DNA from: Pyrocephalus nanus | Lineage: Eukaryota > Chordata > Aves > Passeriformes > Tyrannidae | Direction of reading: 5' to 3' | Length of the DNA stretch: 64,000 nt | NCBI GenBank assembly: GCA_038380795.1 | Contig: CM076260.1 | Coordinates: forward strand, 76,483,843 to 76,547,842 | Part shown: positions 36,180 to 49,405 of the stretch, in pieces | How positions within the stretch are numbered: the first letter of the stretch is position 1 | How the letters are laid out: the number at the start of each line of letters is the position of its first letter | Notes under the pieces: generated by a model | The model's database searches: none | What the model was told of the DNA's origin: nothing | The model's input: the letters and a program-made list of their open reading frames with translations, nothing else | Made by a program: the position numbers and the translations under genes

Positions 36180-36210
<31 letters not shown>

Positions 36211-38805
36211 TAGCAGTAGTTGGCAAAGGATTTGCTACATCTATGAAATTACTATGCTATTCTTTCAGACACTGATATACTGATAAATTAGGATGTCCTG
36301 AAAATTTATTATTGACAACGTCCCAGCGACTTTCAATTGATTTTAAATGCGCAAAAGTGAAGAGAAAAGCAGAAAGAGAAACAGAGTAATAGTCTGTACA
36401 AAATTCTTTTGAACGTATGAGATTAAATAAAGCGTAAATATTATGCTCTGTATTTTTTTTACAGATCAGCTGAGTAATGTGATGTGTTATATGTAGACTA
36501 CACAGATTATATTGTCAGCATTATGTATGTGAGCTTTTTATAAGCATGCATATTTTCAGTTTTCAATATTTTCATATTTTTAGTATATTTTCAGTGGGAG
36601 TTTTGTTTTTGTTTTGTTAGTTTATTTTTGGTTTGTTTTGGTTTTTAATTCTGTGACACTTTAAATTCACTTTGATTAAAAGCTCATTACTTAAGCCTTT
36701 ATAGGAATATGAACAAATGATATAATCTGATGATATTCTAGCTTTACAATGCAGAGATTCTTGTTCTTCCCACCAGAACTATGCCTCTGCCATATTGCTC
36801 TTCAGGAGTTACATTAGAGTGAGCCTTTAGGACAGACTTCAGGAAACAACAGAACAGTAAGTGATTCCCAGTATGTTGGATTCAATTGCTAGCTGAATGC
36901 AACTCTTCTCAGCCTGTTAACAAGGATGCCATTTAGTAGTCCTTAAAAGGTGATGGAATTTTGTTTGCTGCTGCTTCAGTATGTGTAACTATTAGCTGTG
37001 ACTAGAGGTTTATCAAGCCATATGAGTGCAAGAAAAGAAAAAAAAGCAGCTGTATAAATACCTATTGAACAGTGTACAGTTATGTAACTTGGCACTTAAG
37101 GGTTGTGATAGAGGAGAGTGGTGATAACCTAAGGAATTTGTGAAGGGGGAGTTTAAGCATTACCCAAGTGTTATTTATTCTTCTCTCATGAAGGGTAACA
37201 TATGTTGCCTATTAAGAGTAGATGGTACTCTCTTTTTCTTATTAATGTTTCATTAAAAAATGACACTGCTGCTAAGAGCTCAGAAAGTTTATTTCAGGGC
37301 ATTATATCTATGTTGATTCAGAGGGAAGAGTGCCATCTGCAGAATCTTTAATCTTCCCTGTTACAACAGCTCAGTCATGCCAGCAGTGCTTAGATGTGTG
37401 GACAGGATTTACTCTTAGCTTGTGAGATCTGATGTGCTCAGCCTTTTCTAAGGAAATCGTCTAAAACTGCTTTTCGGTTGTACTAAGAAAACTTCATCTA
37501 TAAGCTCCTTTCCCCAACATTGTCCAAAAAAAGATTAAGATGCACATCCTTGTCATTGCTTTTATAATCTTCTCTAGATTAACTCTGAGGGAGAGGGGGA
37601 AAAGCGATGAGTATTAGGTCAAAGTGTGGTAGACGAGATGAAAAGAGCAGCTGATGCAAAGAAAAAAAGGCATACACTCGCAGCCAAACTTCCCAAACAC
37701 CCCAAAAGACAGGAGGCTTTAATTTCTTTCTGTGGGTGGGTTTTTTCCTCTTTTTCTTTATTTGTTTGTGTTTTTTTTTTGATTTTCGTTTGTTTATTTC
37801 CCCTGGATATTAAACTCAGTTACTCTACACTGTCTCTTGGCTGTGGCTCTCATCACTGTTTCTTAAAAAAGGAGGGAGACATTCTTTTTCCTTCCATTAA
37901 TATAACGGATATCAAAAGTCTCCTTTTGAAGGGACAATCATCTATGTGTGTGGGCAGGTTTTAACAAATTTCTGGAGGCTTGCATTTAATATCTAAGCTT
38001 CCACTGATGAGCTCTGCTTCCAGAATGCAATAAAAAAGTGAAATTAAAGAATGAGAGAGACATTAAACAAAATACAAATAGACAACTTTGAACTAGTAAA
38101 GCAAAACAGAAAGATTGTTTTTTGCTAGAAAAACAGAATGAAGACACAGCAAAGAAGTATCAGAGAAGCCAAATAACAAGACTATTTCTGACTGCAGTGG
38201 CACAGTATCACAAGATAGCTAGCATAGGGTCACATTGGCAAGATGCAGAGACCTGGTGCCTCTTGCCAGCACTCACATGATGCTCACAAGCACACTGCAG
38301 ACTGTCAGATAGCAGTGACTATCAGTGGCTGATGTCTGGAACCTGGGGATTAGAGCACTGTTTCTGTAATTACATAAATGCTTCTCCATTGTTTTTGAAG
38401 CATGTAAGAAAGCAAAAGTGTCTGAACATTCTCTTTGCATCTCAGCAAGAGAGTGAGAGCAATGTGGGAACTGGGGTTTTCCTTCATGAGGGAAAGAGAT
38501 ATTGCTGAAATTTTGTAGCTTTCATTGTGACTTGAAATTTGAGTTCTAGTGGGATTCAGAGAAACCAAGGACAGAATCCCAGAGTCTGTGTGCCTTGCTG
38601 TAAAGCCAGGCAGCTGGCAGGAAAAGCCCGTGTGGCACCACATGTGGTTGGTGGTCTGGCAAATCTGGAAGTCCCATGGACAGAAAAATGCAGAGAATGC
38701 CCACAGGCAGAAAGGCTGCCAGCCTGGCATCTTTGCCTGGAAAGTGGTGAGAAGGCACTAGGAGGTCCAGGAGTCCAGAAAGTTGTTATATAAGTGTGGT
38801 GAAGC
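35163..38805. other. AT-rich non-coding stretch with a trinucleotide repeat
   Basis: I see no gene. It holds the TAG/AAT repeat at 36161-36209, a CpG-retaining patch near 36315-36355, and a stop-poor patch at 38350-38805 where frames of 70-126 codons are open on both strands, again without a recognisable domain. That patch runs up to the CR1 copy at 38806 and may be part of an older repeat that I do not know. Confidence 0.5.
36161..36209. repeat. (TAG)n/(AAT)n trinucleotide microsatellite
   Basis: About five TAG/AGT units (36161-36176) pass through an A run into about ten AAT/ATA units ending at 36209. It is a compound trinucleotide repeat. Confidence 0.95.
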
Positions 38806-38983
38806 ACTGTGCCAGGTTGCCCAGAGAGGTGGTAGATGCCACATCCATGGAAACATTCAAGATCAGACTGGATGGGGCTTTGAGCAACTTGATCTATTTG
38901 AAGATACCCCTGCTCACTGCAGAGGGTTGGACTAGATGACCTTTGAAGCTCCCTCCCAACCCAAACTATTCTATGATTCTCTT
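38806..38983 (+). mobile_element. CR1 LINE fragment, 3' end, plus strand
   Basis: Diagnostic blocks are CAGGTTGCCCAGAGAGGTGG, GATGGGGCTTTGAGCAACTT, GGGTTGGACTAGATGACCTT and CCAACCCAAACTATTCTATG, followed by the ATTCT tail. It is the 3'-terminal 180 bp of a CR1 copy, 5'-truncated and non-coding. Confidence 0.92.
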
Positions 38984-39894
38984 ATTATTTTTATTTTAGG
39001 ACCCCATTTTTCCCCAAAGCAAAAATAAAATTGGATGTTAGTTGAAAAATCCTGACCTGAAAGTTGCATGTGTTGATGGTTTAAAAAGAGTCATGTGTGT
39101 TATCTTTAAGCTTTGGGAGGGGGTGGATATGAATTGGAAGTGTTTTTCTTTTGTGTATCCCTTTGATCTGTTCATCTTTCCGGCCCACCTCACCTCCATC
39201 TGTATGTTTGTTCCATCTGATATGCAGATTTGAGTCTTCTGGGATTGAGTTTCTTCTCTGCTGTGCCTAGTGCAGTGACATTTTTTAAGCTAGAATCCCT
39301 GATTTTTCAATTATATCATCTTTGATAGTATTTTAGGCTTTGTCTAAAAGTAAATACGTGAGAGGCTTTTGAAATTTTTCAGAAACATGTGTGAACTTGA
39401 TCACAGGATGCAATGTATTGAGGCCTTTATTGAGGATGTCAATGTTGGGATTTTAGTAGTCACTAAAAAAAACCCCAAAAGACATTTTTCTAAGCTGACC
39501 TTTCCTGCTCTATCACTAGTTTTAGTAGTTCCAATGCTGTGCCAGTGAGATCGTAGGGGAGGCAGAAAAGTAATGATGAGTCAGGACTTCTTCAGAATAT
39601 TATTAGACTAGGTATGAATTCTGGAGCAAAATAATTTAGAAAGTTGGAGGTTAAGTAAAATCTGTATGTATTGAGGCTCGTATGTTCAAGAATACGTTTC
39701 ACTTGTGCCAATTTTCTGCCTTTTAAATTCACAGATAAAATGGGAAATACCTTAGGAGTAGCATGATTCTCTAATAAATAGCTTCCACATCTTGAGCCTG
39801 GAGATTTTTACTACCTGAGCTCACATGGATGAGAAGTCTGTATTCAGATACTTTCTGTATTGCATGTTGTCTAAGAAGTGCCCTTCTATATGCA

Positions 39895-39918
39895 TTTTTT
39901 TTTTTTTTTTTTTTTTTT
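39895..39918. repeat. Poly-T tract (24 T)
   Basis: Twenty-four uninterrupted T bases. No adjacent retroposon body is recognised. Confidence 0.95.
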
Positions 39919-40496
39919 AAGTTGGATGTAAAACACAGTGAATACACATGCATGAGAATTAGGCATGTACAGATAAGAACAGTAATTGGCAAGACTCTAG
40001 CTAGTTAGTTTCAATAGTGCAAGAGACATTTCAAAATGATCAAATTGGCCTCTAACCAGTTTTGAAATAAGGATTGACGAATTCTGAAAATAACTGAGTT
40101 GCTAGTTTAGTTTTTAGCATAGCTTTTCTTACAATAATGCAGCTTAATTCAGCCAGTAGAAGTTTTTTCTGTTATTTCTTCGTAAGTGTAATTTAATTTT
40201 TTATGAAAGCATTATGGTAAATGGAGGATTTTTGCCAAGTCACTGATGAAGTAAATGATGCTTTAGCAAACTGTGTAGAAGATATTCCTGTTTTCACTAT
40301 GAAATATGAAAGACCTGGCCACACTGTAGTAAACAACATACATAAATGTTAACTACAGCTGTAGACTGAAAAATACTGTATAATTTAAAGAAATTATACA
40401 CAAAATGCAAACATTTCACATGGCACCTAAGTTCATCAGGGTGAAGAGGAGGTGTGAAGTCTTTTATTAGCCCTATTAAAGTAAATGAGAGCAGGC

Positions 40497-40512
40497 GGGG
40501 GGGGGGGGGGGG
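40497..40512. repeat. Homopolymer G16
   Basis: Sixteen uninterrupted G bases. Such a run can form G-quadruplex structures and is a common place for sequencing gaps or length errors. Confidence 0.95.
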
Positions 40513-40579
40513 AGAAGATGACATTTTTTGTGTACAGACCTTGCTTTGTTTGTGTGTTTTTTTTCATCCTATTTGTTCA

Positions 40580-40618
40580 CTAGTCATAGCTACATGACTT
40601 TGCTAGTCATAGTTACAT
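40580..40618. repeat. Near-perfect 16-bp direct repeat
   Basis: CTAGTCATAGCTACAT (40580-40595) and CTAGTCATAGTTACAT (40603-40618) differ at one base, with period 23. It is a small tandem duplication. Confidence 0.85.
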
Positions 40619-41714
40619 CACAGTACAGTTGTGTAACATGTATATATATTGGTTATTTTTATCAGATATGATTAAAAAACCTATTTCCTAAAATACTTAC
40701 TCTATGTTGGTTAATAATCTTCGGAGTTTAGCCTTGGATTTTAATTTTTTTTAATTTATTTTTTATTCTTTATTCATGTATGTGCAGTAGCTAAGCTCTT
40801 CTGGAGATCTGCTCAAATTATGAGTGCTAAGTTGTCTTAAAGACTGTCTCATTTCAATTTAAAAGGTCAAGACATCCAAAAAAAGGTGGCCTTTGCCTAA
40901 ATTAACAAGGTTAAGTTATAAATGGAGTGAATAGTAGAAATAGTTTTTTGTGTGTCTTCTTTTATAACCTATGTAATAACCCAGAAATAAACCTAAATGC
41001 TCTTAAAAGCTTCAAAGACAGCATTTTTCTGGCTCTCAGTTTTAATTGGAATAATAGGCATAGGATTTTTAGTCCATAATTTTTGTGCTACCTTTCAAAA
41101 TATTGCATTTATTTTTATTTTGGAAATGAGCTCTTGGCAAAAGCTCTTCAGCTCTCATCACATAAAAAAAAAAATTAATCAAAGCAAGAGACAAAAATTT
41201 CAAGAGTTGGACATCTTGTTTCATATTTTATGAGTTCTGAAACTTTGTGTGATTTTGCTAATTGGGAAGGACTTTTGTTTGTCACCTTTACCAGAGTTTC
41301 AAATAGTACCACATGGACTTAAGTAAACTTGATTTTCCAAAGGGGTGAGAATTTTACTTGCGCTGGCTTTTATTTCTCTTTATTTAGACTTTGTTACAGT
41401 TCTGAGCACCAACACTCAAATGCTTAGCTCAGCATACAGCAGATGGGGAGTTTGTTCTACAACTGCCTTCTTGACATTAAAGCATCTCATCAATTGCAGC
41501 GTGCACTCAAGAGCAGCTGCAAGTTGAGCCTGGGATATTGATCTGTCAGACTGTGGAACTCCTCAACTCTTCTATAATGCTGTATGGATCTCATCCAATG
41601 CGAACGCCACATATTTATTATGATGACAGCTTTTACAGTATGTTTTTTCTGAATGTAGCTCTATGATCACTATATATATAGTATGTTTACGACCACATAT
41701 AATTGACTATGCTT

Positions 41715-41716
<2 letters not shown>

Positions 41717-41753
<37 letters not shown>
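41717..41753. repeat. Poly-T tract (37 T)
   Basis: Thirty-seven uninterrupted T bases. The reverse-strand flank has no polyadenylation signal close to it, so a processed-pseudogene tail is not supported. Confidence 0.95.
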
Positions 41754-41754
<1 letters not shown>

Positions 41755-43859
41755 ACTCATGGCAGTGTAGCCTGGTAAAGTTTGTAGTATTCTAGGGCAG
41801 TCTTTGACTTATTTTACAGGTGCTTCTTAAAATGACTGAACTGCTGTTATACAGTTCAATAATTTAATTAGTAAAGACTTTAACGTAAGCCTGTGGAAGC
41901 ACAAAAACCCACATAGGGTTCGCACTGAAAAACAGAGAGTTTTTTCCTTGACAATAGTTTTTGCTTATCAGTAGCAGATATTAAACCTTGGTTGGAGCAG
42001 GCCATTTTCAGCCTTACCTCTTAATTTGTGATAGAGACTTCAGCATTATTTGCTTAGAATGATAATCTAAAATTGGAATGCGATTTTAATATGCTTGGTC
42101 ATGAAATTTCACCTTTTAGCCTTATTCCATAAGACAAAAGATATTTTTAAAGCAAAATAATTAAAATTTAAATTCACTCTTTTTGTGTATAAGCAACTAA
42201 GTCAAAACTTTAATAGGGCCTTGTGTGTAATTTTTCACTTCCAATATTTTATTATGCTCCATATTTTTAAGAATAATATCCTTAGGAAAGAAACCATCTT
42301 TTTCCTTGGAAGTTAAAAAGTCCTTAAGTGTATGTTCCTTAATTTTCCTGTGTTATATATGTGCCTGTCTGGGATGTACAATCATGCTGATAGTAAGATG
42401 CTTATTGCAGTATAATGTATTCCTAAAATAACAGTGATACCTGGCATTTTTATAATTTCATGTAATTTTCTAACTGTAGATAATTACATTAATTACATTA
42501 CCTTAAGGATGTGAGTAGAGTTGTATTATTTCCTGTGAAAAGTGCAACCATTATGGCAGCTGTTGAGTTAGGTATAGTTATGTATGGTAATGGGGATAAA
42601 AGGAGTGAGTTCATTGTACAAAAAGTCAGTAGTTCTAATCTCTGATCTGTCAGCTTTGTACTTCATGACCCTCTGGTTACTTCATTCCTAAATCCTTGCC
42701 TACCATGTTGCCATCTTGATCCTACAGAAATTTAAGTGTGCTTGTCTTTGTGCACAAAGAACTTCCATGTTGCTGTTCAAGCTTCAAACATGTAAGTGCC
42801 TTTGTAAATGTTTGCAGAAACCTTCACTGGAAGTTGCTGCAGGACTCATTTCTTTACTTTCAGAGTTCCTGATAAAGCTATACACTTGCACTTGCCATAA
42901 GCTATAAGTGTTTAGAAGTTAATGATTAAAAATAGCTTCCTATTGGACCATGTAAATTATGCGGACCTGATAGAAGTCACCATTTGGTTGTCAGTCATGT
43001 TCTTGTCCTGAATTATGGTATATAATCTTCTTGTTGTTTTGTACATGGTTTGGGAATGGTACCTGAGTTAGATAACCAGTGTCTGTAGGAAGGAAACTTG
43101 TTCTGTTTGGCTTTCAGAAAGAAATAATGTGTCACTAAGCACTGTACGTATTATTGCTTTACTGAAAGCCTTTGTTTAGGTGGAAGAAGTGTTTCTAAAT
43201 TAAAGATGTGTTTGTAGTATATGTTTGGGATGCCCTGAACATTAGCATTATGTGATGTGACTTCTTCCAGTATGTGAATCTGATTCCGTGACAAAATTGC
43301 GTTAATATTACATAATTCTCTGGCTCCTTTCCCCTTGTAGTCTGCAGACTTCAAATTCCTCTTCTAAAATTTATTGCAGTTCATGGGAAATCTTTCAGCT
43401 GATTTCTAAGCAAAAAGGTTTCTGGGAAGCAGTGTTTGACAGGATCAGGTAGCTGTAGTATTTAGTAATGTCTGCTGAAAAACTTTTTAATTGTTCAGGG
43501 GAATACTAATGCCACACAACAGTAATCTGAATAGAAATACACTGGAAAAACTAGTTACCCTAAATTCCTTTTATATATACCAAGTTACTGTTTGCATTAT
43601 TGCTTTTAGTAGCTGCTTGTGTCCAGTTTAATTCGTAGAAATTGCTTTTCTTGTCCAAATCTGCAGATAAGCAGCAAAAATAGCGACACTATTGCTTAAA
43701 TGTTTTTCTTAACTATATCTAATTGCAATAAGGCTGCACCTACATAATTCTTGTGTTCATCAATATTCAGTTATAACTTTTTTGCAATAAGTATATGAAT
43801 GTTTTTATCACTAGAAACTCTCAATCTTTCCTTTATTCTTAAGATGAACATCTAAGGAA

Positions 43860-44160
43860 AGCCCATTCTTTGTCTTGTTTTCTTTCGATTTTGCCTTTTA
43901 GAGGGCATATGACTGTATCCAAAGCCTGTAGTGAGTGTTCAGCATGAGAATGTATTTGTGTCAAACGGCTGCAGTGATAATAGGCTGCGGATGATGCAGT
44001 CTGCATTGTTAAGTCTTCAGGGAGCTTTGCTCTGATAAACCGAGCTTCATTCCACTGCCGCATTTCAGAGAATAAAGGGAACAGAAATGAGCAATGTTAT
44101 AAGTCCCAGATTAAGTTGGAGAGTTGCACAATGTGTGAAAGAGCTTTGTCGTCCATGACT
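43860..44160. other. CpG-retaining block, possible conserved non-coding element
   Basis: CpGs remain in TTTCGATT, AAACGGC, CTGCGGATG, AAACCGAGC, CTGCCGCAT and TTGTCGTCC within 300 bases of otherwise CpG-poor DNA. A minus-strand frame of 74 codons covers part of it but resembles no known family and is not flanked by convincing splice sites. Conservation is a guess from texture and CpG retention. Confidence 0.22.
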
Positions 44161-47100
44161 AAATACACAATTTTTCATGCATGTTGTCTGTGTAAGAAAA
44201 TAAACGTTATTATTTGGGAAAGTCTCTTACCTCCCCCAGCTCCTTGCTGAACTTTAGGCTGAGTTCAGTAGGAAGGCTGTCAACCACATGTACTGTGGTT
44301 ACAGTATTGCTTTATTTTTTTTAGTATGAAGCTGAAGGAAATGAAGCCTTTATCCTGCATTCCTTTTAGTCTTGTGTTTTGAATGTACTGTGAATTCCTA
44401 TTGCTTTTCTTAATTTTATACCAATAAGCTGATATAACTTGTATAATAAAGAAATATAATGCAAATCTCTCTCAACTTCACATAACTAGCTACTAGAATA
44501 TGGATGGCATGGGATCTGAAATTAGTTTGTCTGTTCCTTTGCTTCTCTGCTGAGTAATTGTCTGGAATCGCCTCCAGCAATTGGCTTAGCTTCTGGCTCT
44601 GACTGTGGCAGATATGTACTTTGTTAAGAGTAGGGGTATAGTTGGTATGTTAAGAATTAAGAGATTTTGACCTTTTTCTGGATGTTCCCTATTTGAATAA
44701 AATTTGATGGTGGGATGCTAGAGAGGTATTTTCATTCTGCAGTATTACTTACAAAACCTGACTCTCAGTTTCTGGATGAGGACTGGTAACACGAAGTATT
44801 GATTGGCAGAGCTGCGAACTTTGACTCAGCACTTCTATCCTTCTCCAAAGAAGTGTCTAAGCTGTTCTCTTCTAGCTCTCCTGAAAGATACAGGCGGGTT
44901 CAGAGCCCAAGTAAAAGATAGTTTGTCAGCAGGAGCTAAGTTCAAGTAGCCTAGAGTGCCTTTAACAAATACTAACTTGTTTCAGCCTGAACTCCTTGAT
45001 CCTGTGGTTTACCACAGCGCATGGAGACATCAGCTGTCCTTTTATGTACTCATTGGCAACATAAAGAAGCCCAAAGCTGCATAAGAACCTTTGCATTTTA
45101 GCCCTTTGTTAGCAAGGTGTTTTGTTTCTGTTTATCAACAGGAAATATGAATTTGAAAGACTCAATTTCTGGACAAGTATTAAGAGAATTTTTAGAAGCC
45201 TTGTTTTTAGAGCCTTCATTTAAATAAGGAGAGAAGTGAAACAGCAAAAAAGTTTTTTTTTTCTTCTTTGTCTTGTAAATGTTTGTTTTGTTAGCAGAAT
45301 CAGATCAAGCAAGTTGCACCTGTGATAAAAGCTGTAGCAACCATAGACTTTCAGAGCTGTATTTCAGTTTCAACAAATAAATGTTGAAACAGTAGCTTGA
45401 AAACTCCTTGCAGAATTTCTTTTCATAGTCCTTGAACACTGTCCAATTTTTATTTTGTTATGTCTGAATTTTTTGCTTGTGTTCTTCTTTATATGGAGAC
45501 TATGAAAATTATGAATAGAATTTATAGAAATTTTAAATTTTTTTTGTTTCATATGTATAATTGCATAATAGTTAGATTTTTTTTTTGTTTATATTATTTT
45601 GTCCATCAGCCTTTCATCGTGATTATGCCAAGACTGGTATGTCATTCTAGCAAGCTAGCAAACTTAGCAAAATTTACTTTTAGGTTGATTTATGTTGTAA
45701 CAACTAAAAGAAATTTATCACACAGCTATTCTTTAGCAAAAACATTACACAAAAACTTGTTGCTATAACGGTGATAGAGGTGCAGAGTTTCATTAAAAAC
45801 TTGATAAAATTCTACTCTATAGTCAGAAATGTAGAACAGATAATGAACAGAGATAACTGTTTTAATAAACTTCATAATCTTTCAAAATCTCTCCATAACT
45901 TTAATATTTCTAAGTTGAAATTTGGTTGCCAATTTCACTCTATCTCCTAATGACAATTGCAAGTGTCAAAACAGCCAACTATATGTTTACATCAAGTTCC
46001 TTGCACGAGAAATGAGTTCAGTTCTTGTGCTGCTTTTGTGAAATTGCCAATATAATATGATGGAGGTGGAAAGAAGCACTGGAATATGAACACATTTGTA
46101 TATGTGTGTATTTGGAAAAAGGAGGGGACTATTTAGTCATCCAGAGTCTGTGACTATGAGTCTGGAACATGAGCCCAACACAGTGAGTTAGCTTGAGGTC
46201 CTGGATGCTAGTTCTCATTGCTAACAGATTGTTGCACCTAGGTCTACATTTCCTGAAGAAATAAATAAGAATGTAGCTCTTAAACGGAAGAAGATTGTGC
46301 CAGTTACCTCTAATTTGGACTATTTGGGGTTCTATTTAACTTTTTATATTGGTTTAGTGTGCCAGTGGATGAAGTATGGAAAGTCTTAAGGGTTACATTC
46401 AACTAGGTAAATCTTTTAAATATTTTTTTTTTTTGCAATATTTGTCTTAAATCCCTCCATTATTCCTTTCTGAAGAAATAATAATACAAATATTTATAAG
46501 GGTATTTGATCAAAAGTGCAATATCTGAAAAAAAGGAGAGATCATCCCAAATTATGTACTAAATAAATCAGCTGGTTTTTTTCATTGTTTTTAAAGAAAG
46601 TTAGCAATGTAATAGATTGGTTGCCACTGCAGGGGATGCACTTCTAGTTGTTAGCTGAGTCTCTGTTCAATTGCTCTTTCTCTACTGTTTGTCTTCTGAT
46701 ATTTGTTGCTTTCATAGCCTGTATCCAGGGGACATGGCAGCATCACAGTGAGCAATAACAGCATAAAAGGTAGTATAACATATTTTAGGGTGACATAGAC
46801 CACATGGCCTGGAGGATCTGTTGTGATTTTGTTGTCTAACCTTTAGCACAGAACATAAAACACCACTGCATTCCAAGTTACCTGTAATCTTTGAACAAAA
46901 AAACCCCTTTGATCTAAGTATTTTGTTCGTAATTGAGCCCTTATAAGGTTATATATGCATATCAAATAGAGATAAGTGCTTATAGTGAAATAGTTCTTAC
47001 CAATATTTAATATATATCCTATTTAACTTACAAAGTTCTGAACAGTAAAGTCCTATGGAAGTAATTTCCATATTAATGAAATCTATTTTTCTATTTTTTC

Positions 47101-48008
47101 TTTCTTCGCATTTAATCTAAAGAACTTTTGTGATTGCTTTCTACTTTTAGGGTTTGGGTTTTTTTGTTGTTTTGTTTTTTAAGGCATGGCTTTCTTTTGA
47201 GAGCCATCTGATTGCTTAGCATATGAGATTAGAAACTCTCAGTAGGGATTTTGAACTGTTGTAATACATTGTTTTTCATAATAAGGAAACTGGAAGGATG
47301 AAATTGTTTCGATTCTTCAAGGCAGGTGTAATCTTTTCTCACCCTTCCTTGAAAGCAACATCTCTGTTGTGGAGAAAGTGAAATTCAGAGTAGGGGAAGT
47401 GATGGCAATATGGGTTTGAGTGGACCAAGCTTTAAAGAATGGGAGATGTGCAGAGGGGGAAGAGCTGAGATCTGAATTTCCTTGTGGATTTTTGGGTCCT
47501 GCATGTTAAACAGCATATTTTTCCTGCTGCTTTGTGCTGACAAATGGTTTTTACCTTCTCCTTCTAATCCAGAGTTCTCTGAAGTAATGCTCAGGCCTTT
47601 TGTGCATGCTATTTATGCTGCACATCACTTGTCCAAACTGTAAAGGCACCAATAATGTGTTCCCAGATTAAACAATGGCTGAAGTGTAAGAATAGCTCTA
47701 GGTATGGTGCCTTTCGAAGTAAAGGTGATAGAATCTATATTAAAAAAATTCCACTAATAATGCCAACTCATGTAAGCAGGAGTTGTTTAAAATTGATTGC
47801 AGCAGATTCGGTGTTTACTCGTGATTTGATGAAGGTTGCTCCACAAGAATGTTCTTTCTTCTGCAAAAAAACCCTAGTCTTTATTAAAAATAAATTAGCT
47901 GTCATACAGTATTTCCTTTGCTACTTGTGAATCACCTGTGAAAAGTACATGACTTTCAAGTAGAAAGTTTGCCTTATGGCCATCATGATTTCCTTTTGTG
48001 GTGTTTGT

Positions 48009-48047
<39 letters not shown>

Positions 48048-48885
48048 CTTCCCCTTTGAACGAGGTAAATGCATAAACAAAACATTATTGGAAGACAGAC
48101 TGAGTAGGATGCTATCTATTATTTACTAATGACCATGTATTTCAGATTTCAGTTTAATTTACGTGAATCAAGACAGAGCTTGTGTGGATCTCCAGAAGGG
48201 TGAAACCAGGCTAGGAAACTTAGTACAGTGATGGTAGATGAAAGTTAGCAAAGATGCAGGTGAGAGGACTGCTTATGATTCAGAGCCTGTACTTTTATGT
48301 ACTCCCCTAATCATAGAGGTTTCATCAGGAAACATTCTCTAAATTTTCCTTGTTAGTTGAGTAAAGAAGATTACCTACAGCACAGAAACCAATAAAGAAC
48401 AAATAAGTATTAGAAAAACAATGAAAAAATATGCAGAAAAACAGTTATTGTAGTAAGACTGATTTCCTATTAATACCACTTCAGTATGGTGTTAATGAAA
48501 GAAGTTCATGTAAGGATACAAAACAGCTGTTGTGAAGACAGAACTTCAAATGCAGACAAAGTGTCTGATATATAAAAGGCAATTTGGTAATGTTTTAAGG
48601 ACCTTTCTCTTGATAACTGTAATATTGAAGTTAAAGTGCTTCGCATGAGGATCCCTTAGCACGATTGCATTCTAGGAAAGGCCTTGGATGGATTATGCAA
48701 AGTAATGAAACATGGTGAAGGCTGGTCAGACACTACCCTTGATATGTTGCTTAATGGGTGGTGAAGATGCATGGAATGCTTTTAATTTGAGGATGTGTGT
48801 TTTTACATGCATTGTAAATTTAAAAATAGCAATCCTTGTATAGAAGGAATGGAGTTGGAGGTGTCTGCAATGTAAAGAAAAGTTA
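44161..48885. other. AT-rich non-coding stretch
   Basis: I see no gene. It includes T37 at 48011-48047 and several shorter T runs. A plus-strand frame at 45460-45768 is Phe/Ile-rich and arises from AT-rich composition. No interspersed repeat is recognised. Confidence 0.55.
48011..48047. repeat. Poly-T tract (37 T)
   Basis: Thirty-seven uninterrupted T bases following TGTTTGTGG. It produces a poly-Lys frame on the minus strand that is an artefact. Confidence 0.95.
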
Positions 48886-49405
48886 GACAGCTTTATGAAC
48901 CCCAAATCTCACTGTGGTGACTTAGGTGCTGAGCAGCACCAGCCCAGTCACTTGCTCACTCCCCACCCTGAATGGAAAAGCAAAACTAAAAAACCCTCCA
49001 CTTATGAGTCAAACTAAAAATAGTGTAACTAAAGTGAAAGAAAGAGACAGAACATCCCTTCAGCCTGAAGTGATGCAAAAGCCAGAAGCTGACTGATGCG
49101 CAAGGAGCCTCCAGGCAATGACAACTTTGTCCCTCAGTTTTTACTGATGAGCATGACATTACAGGGCCGGAACATCCCTTTGGTCAGTTAAGTTCAGCTC
49201 TTGTGGTTGTGTCTACTCCCAGCTGCTTGGCCGTCCCTAGCCTGCTTGCTGGGTTGTCAGAATGAGAAGCAGAGACAGCTTGACACCATGTTCTGCGTTA
49301 GCTAAACACTGGTTTGTTATCCCCACACTGTTTCAGGCACAAATCCAGAACATGGAACCTCATGGGCTGCTTTGAAAGGAGTTAACTCTATTGCACTGAG
49401 ACACA
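48886..49405 (-). mobile_element. Avian endogenous retrovirus LTR, degraded, minus strand
   Basis: Read on the minus strand, the element starts TGTCTC...ATAGAGTTAAC near 49405. It runs through TTCTGGATTTGTGC, GCTTCTCATTCTGACAAC and CTGGGAGTAGACACAACC. The block ACTGACCAAAGGGATGTTCC plus TGTAATGTCATGCTCA follows, and it ends GGGGAGTGAGCAAGTGACTG...GGGGTTCATAAAGCTGTC near 48886. This order matches an LTR I recall as widespread in birds. The usual promoter block is decayed: the CRE-like TGACGTCA reads TAATGTCA, and the TATA region reads AGTAAAAA. No partner LTR or internal viral region lies beside it, so it is a solo LTR or fragment. Confidence 0.82.

Larger units (their letters stand above)
38984..43850. 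other. AT-rich non-coding stretch with homopolymers
   Basis: I see no gene. Notable simple sequence is T24 (39895-39918), G16 (40497-40512) and T37 (41717-41753). A 16-bp near-perfect direct repeat lies at 40580-40618, and a 14-bp AT palindrome at 41669-41682. No interspersed repeat is recognised. Confidence 0.55.

Noticed and set aside
41669..41682. 14-bp palindrome ACTATATATATAGT
   Set aside because: It arises from a TA dinucleotide run, so the symmetry is expected.
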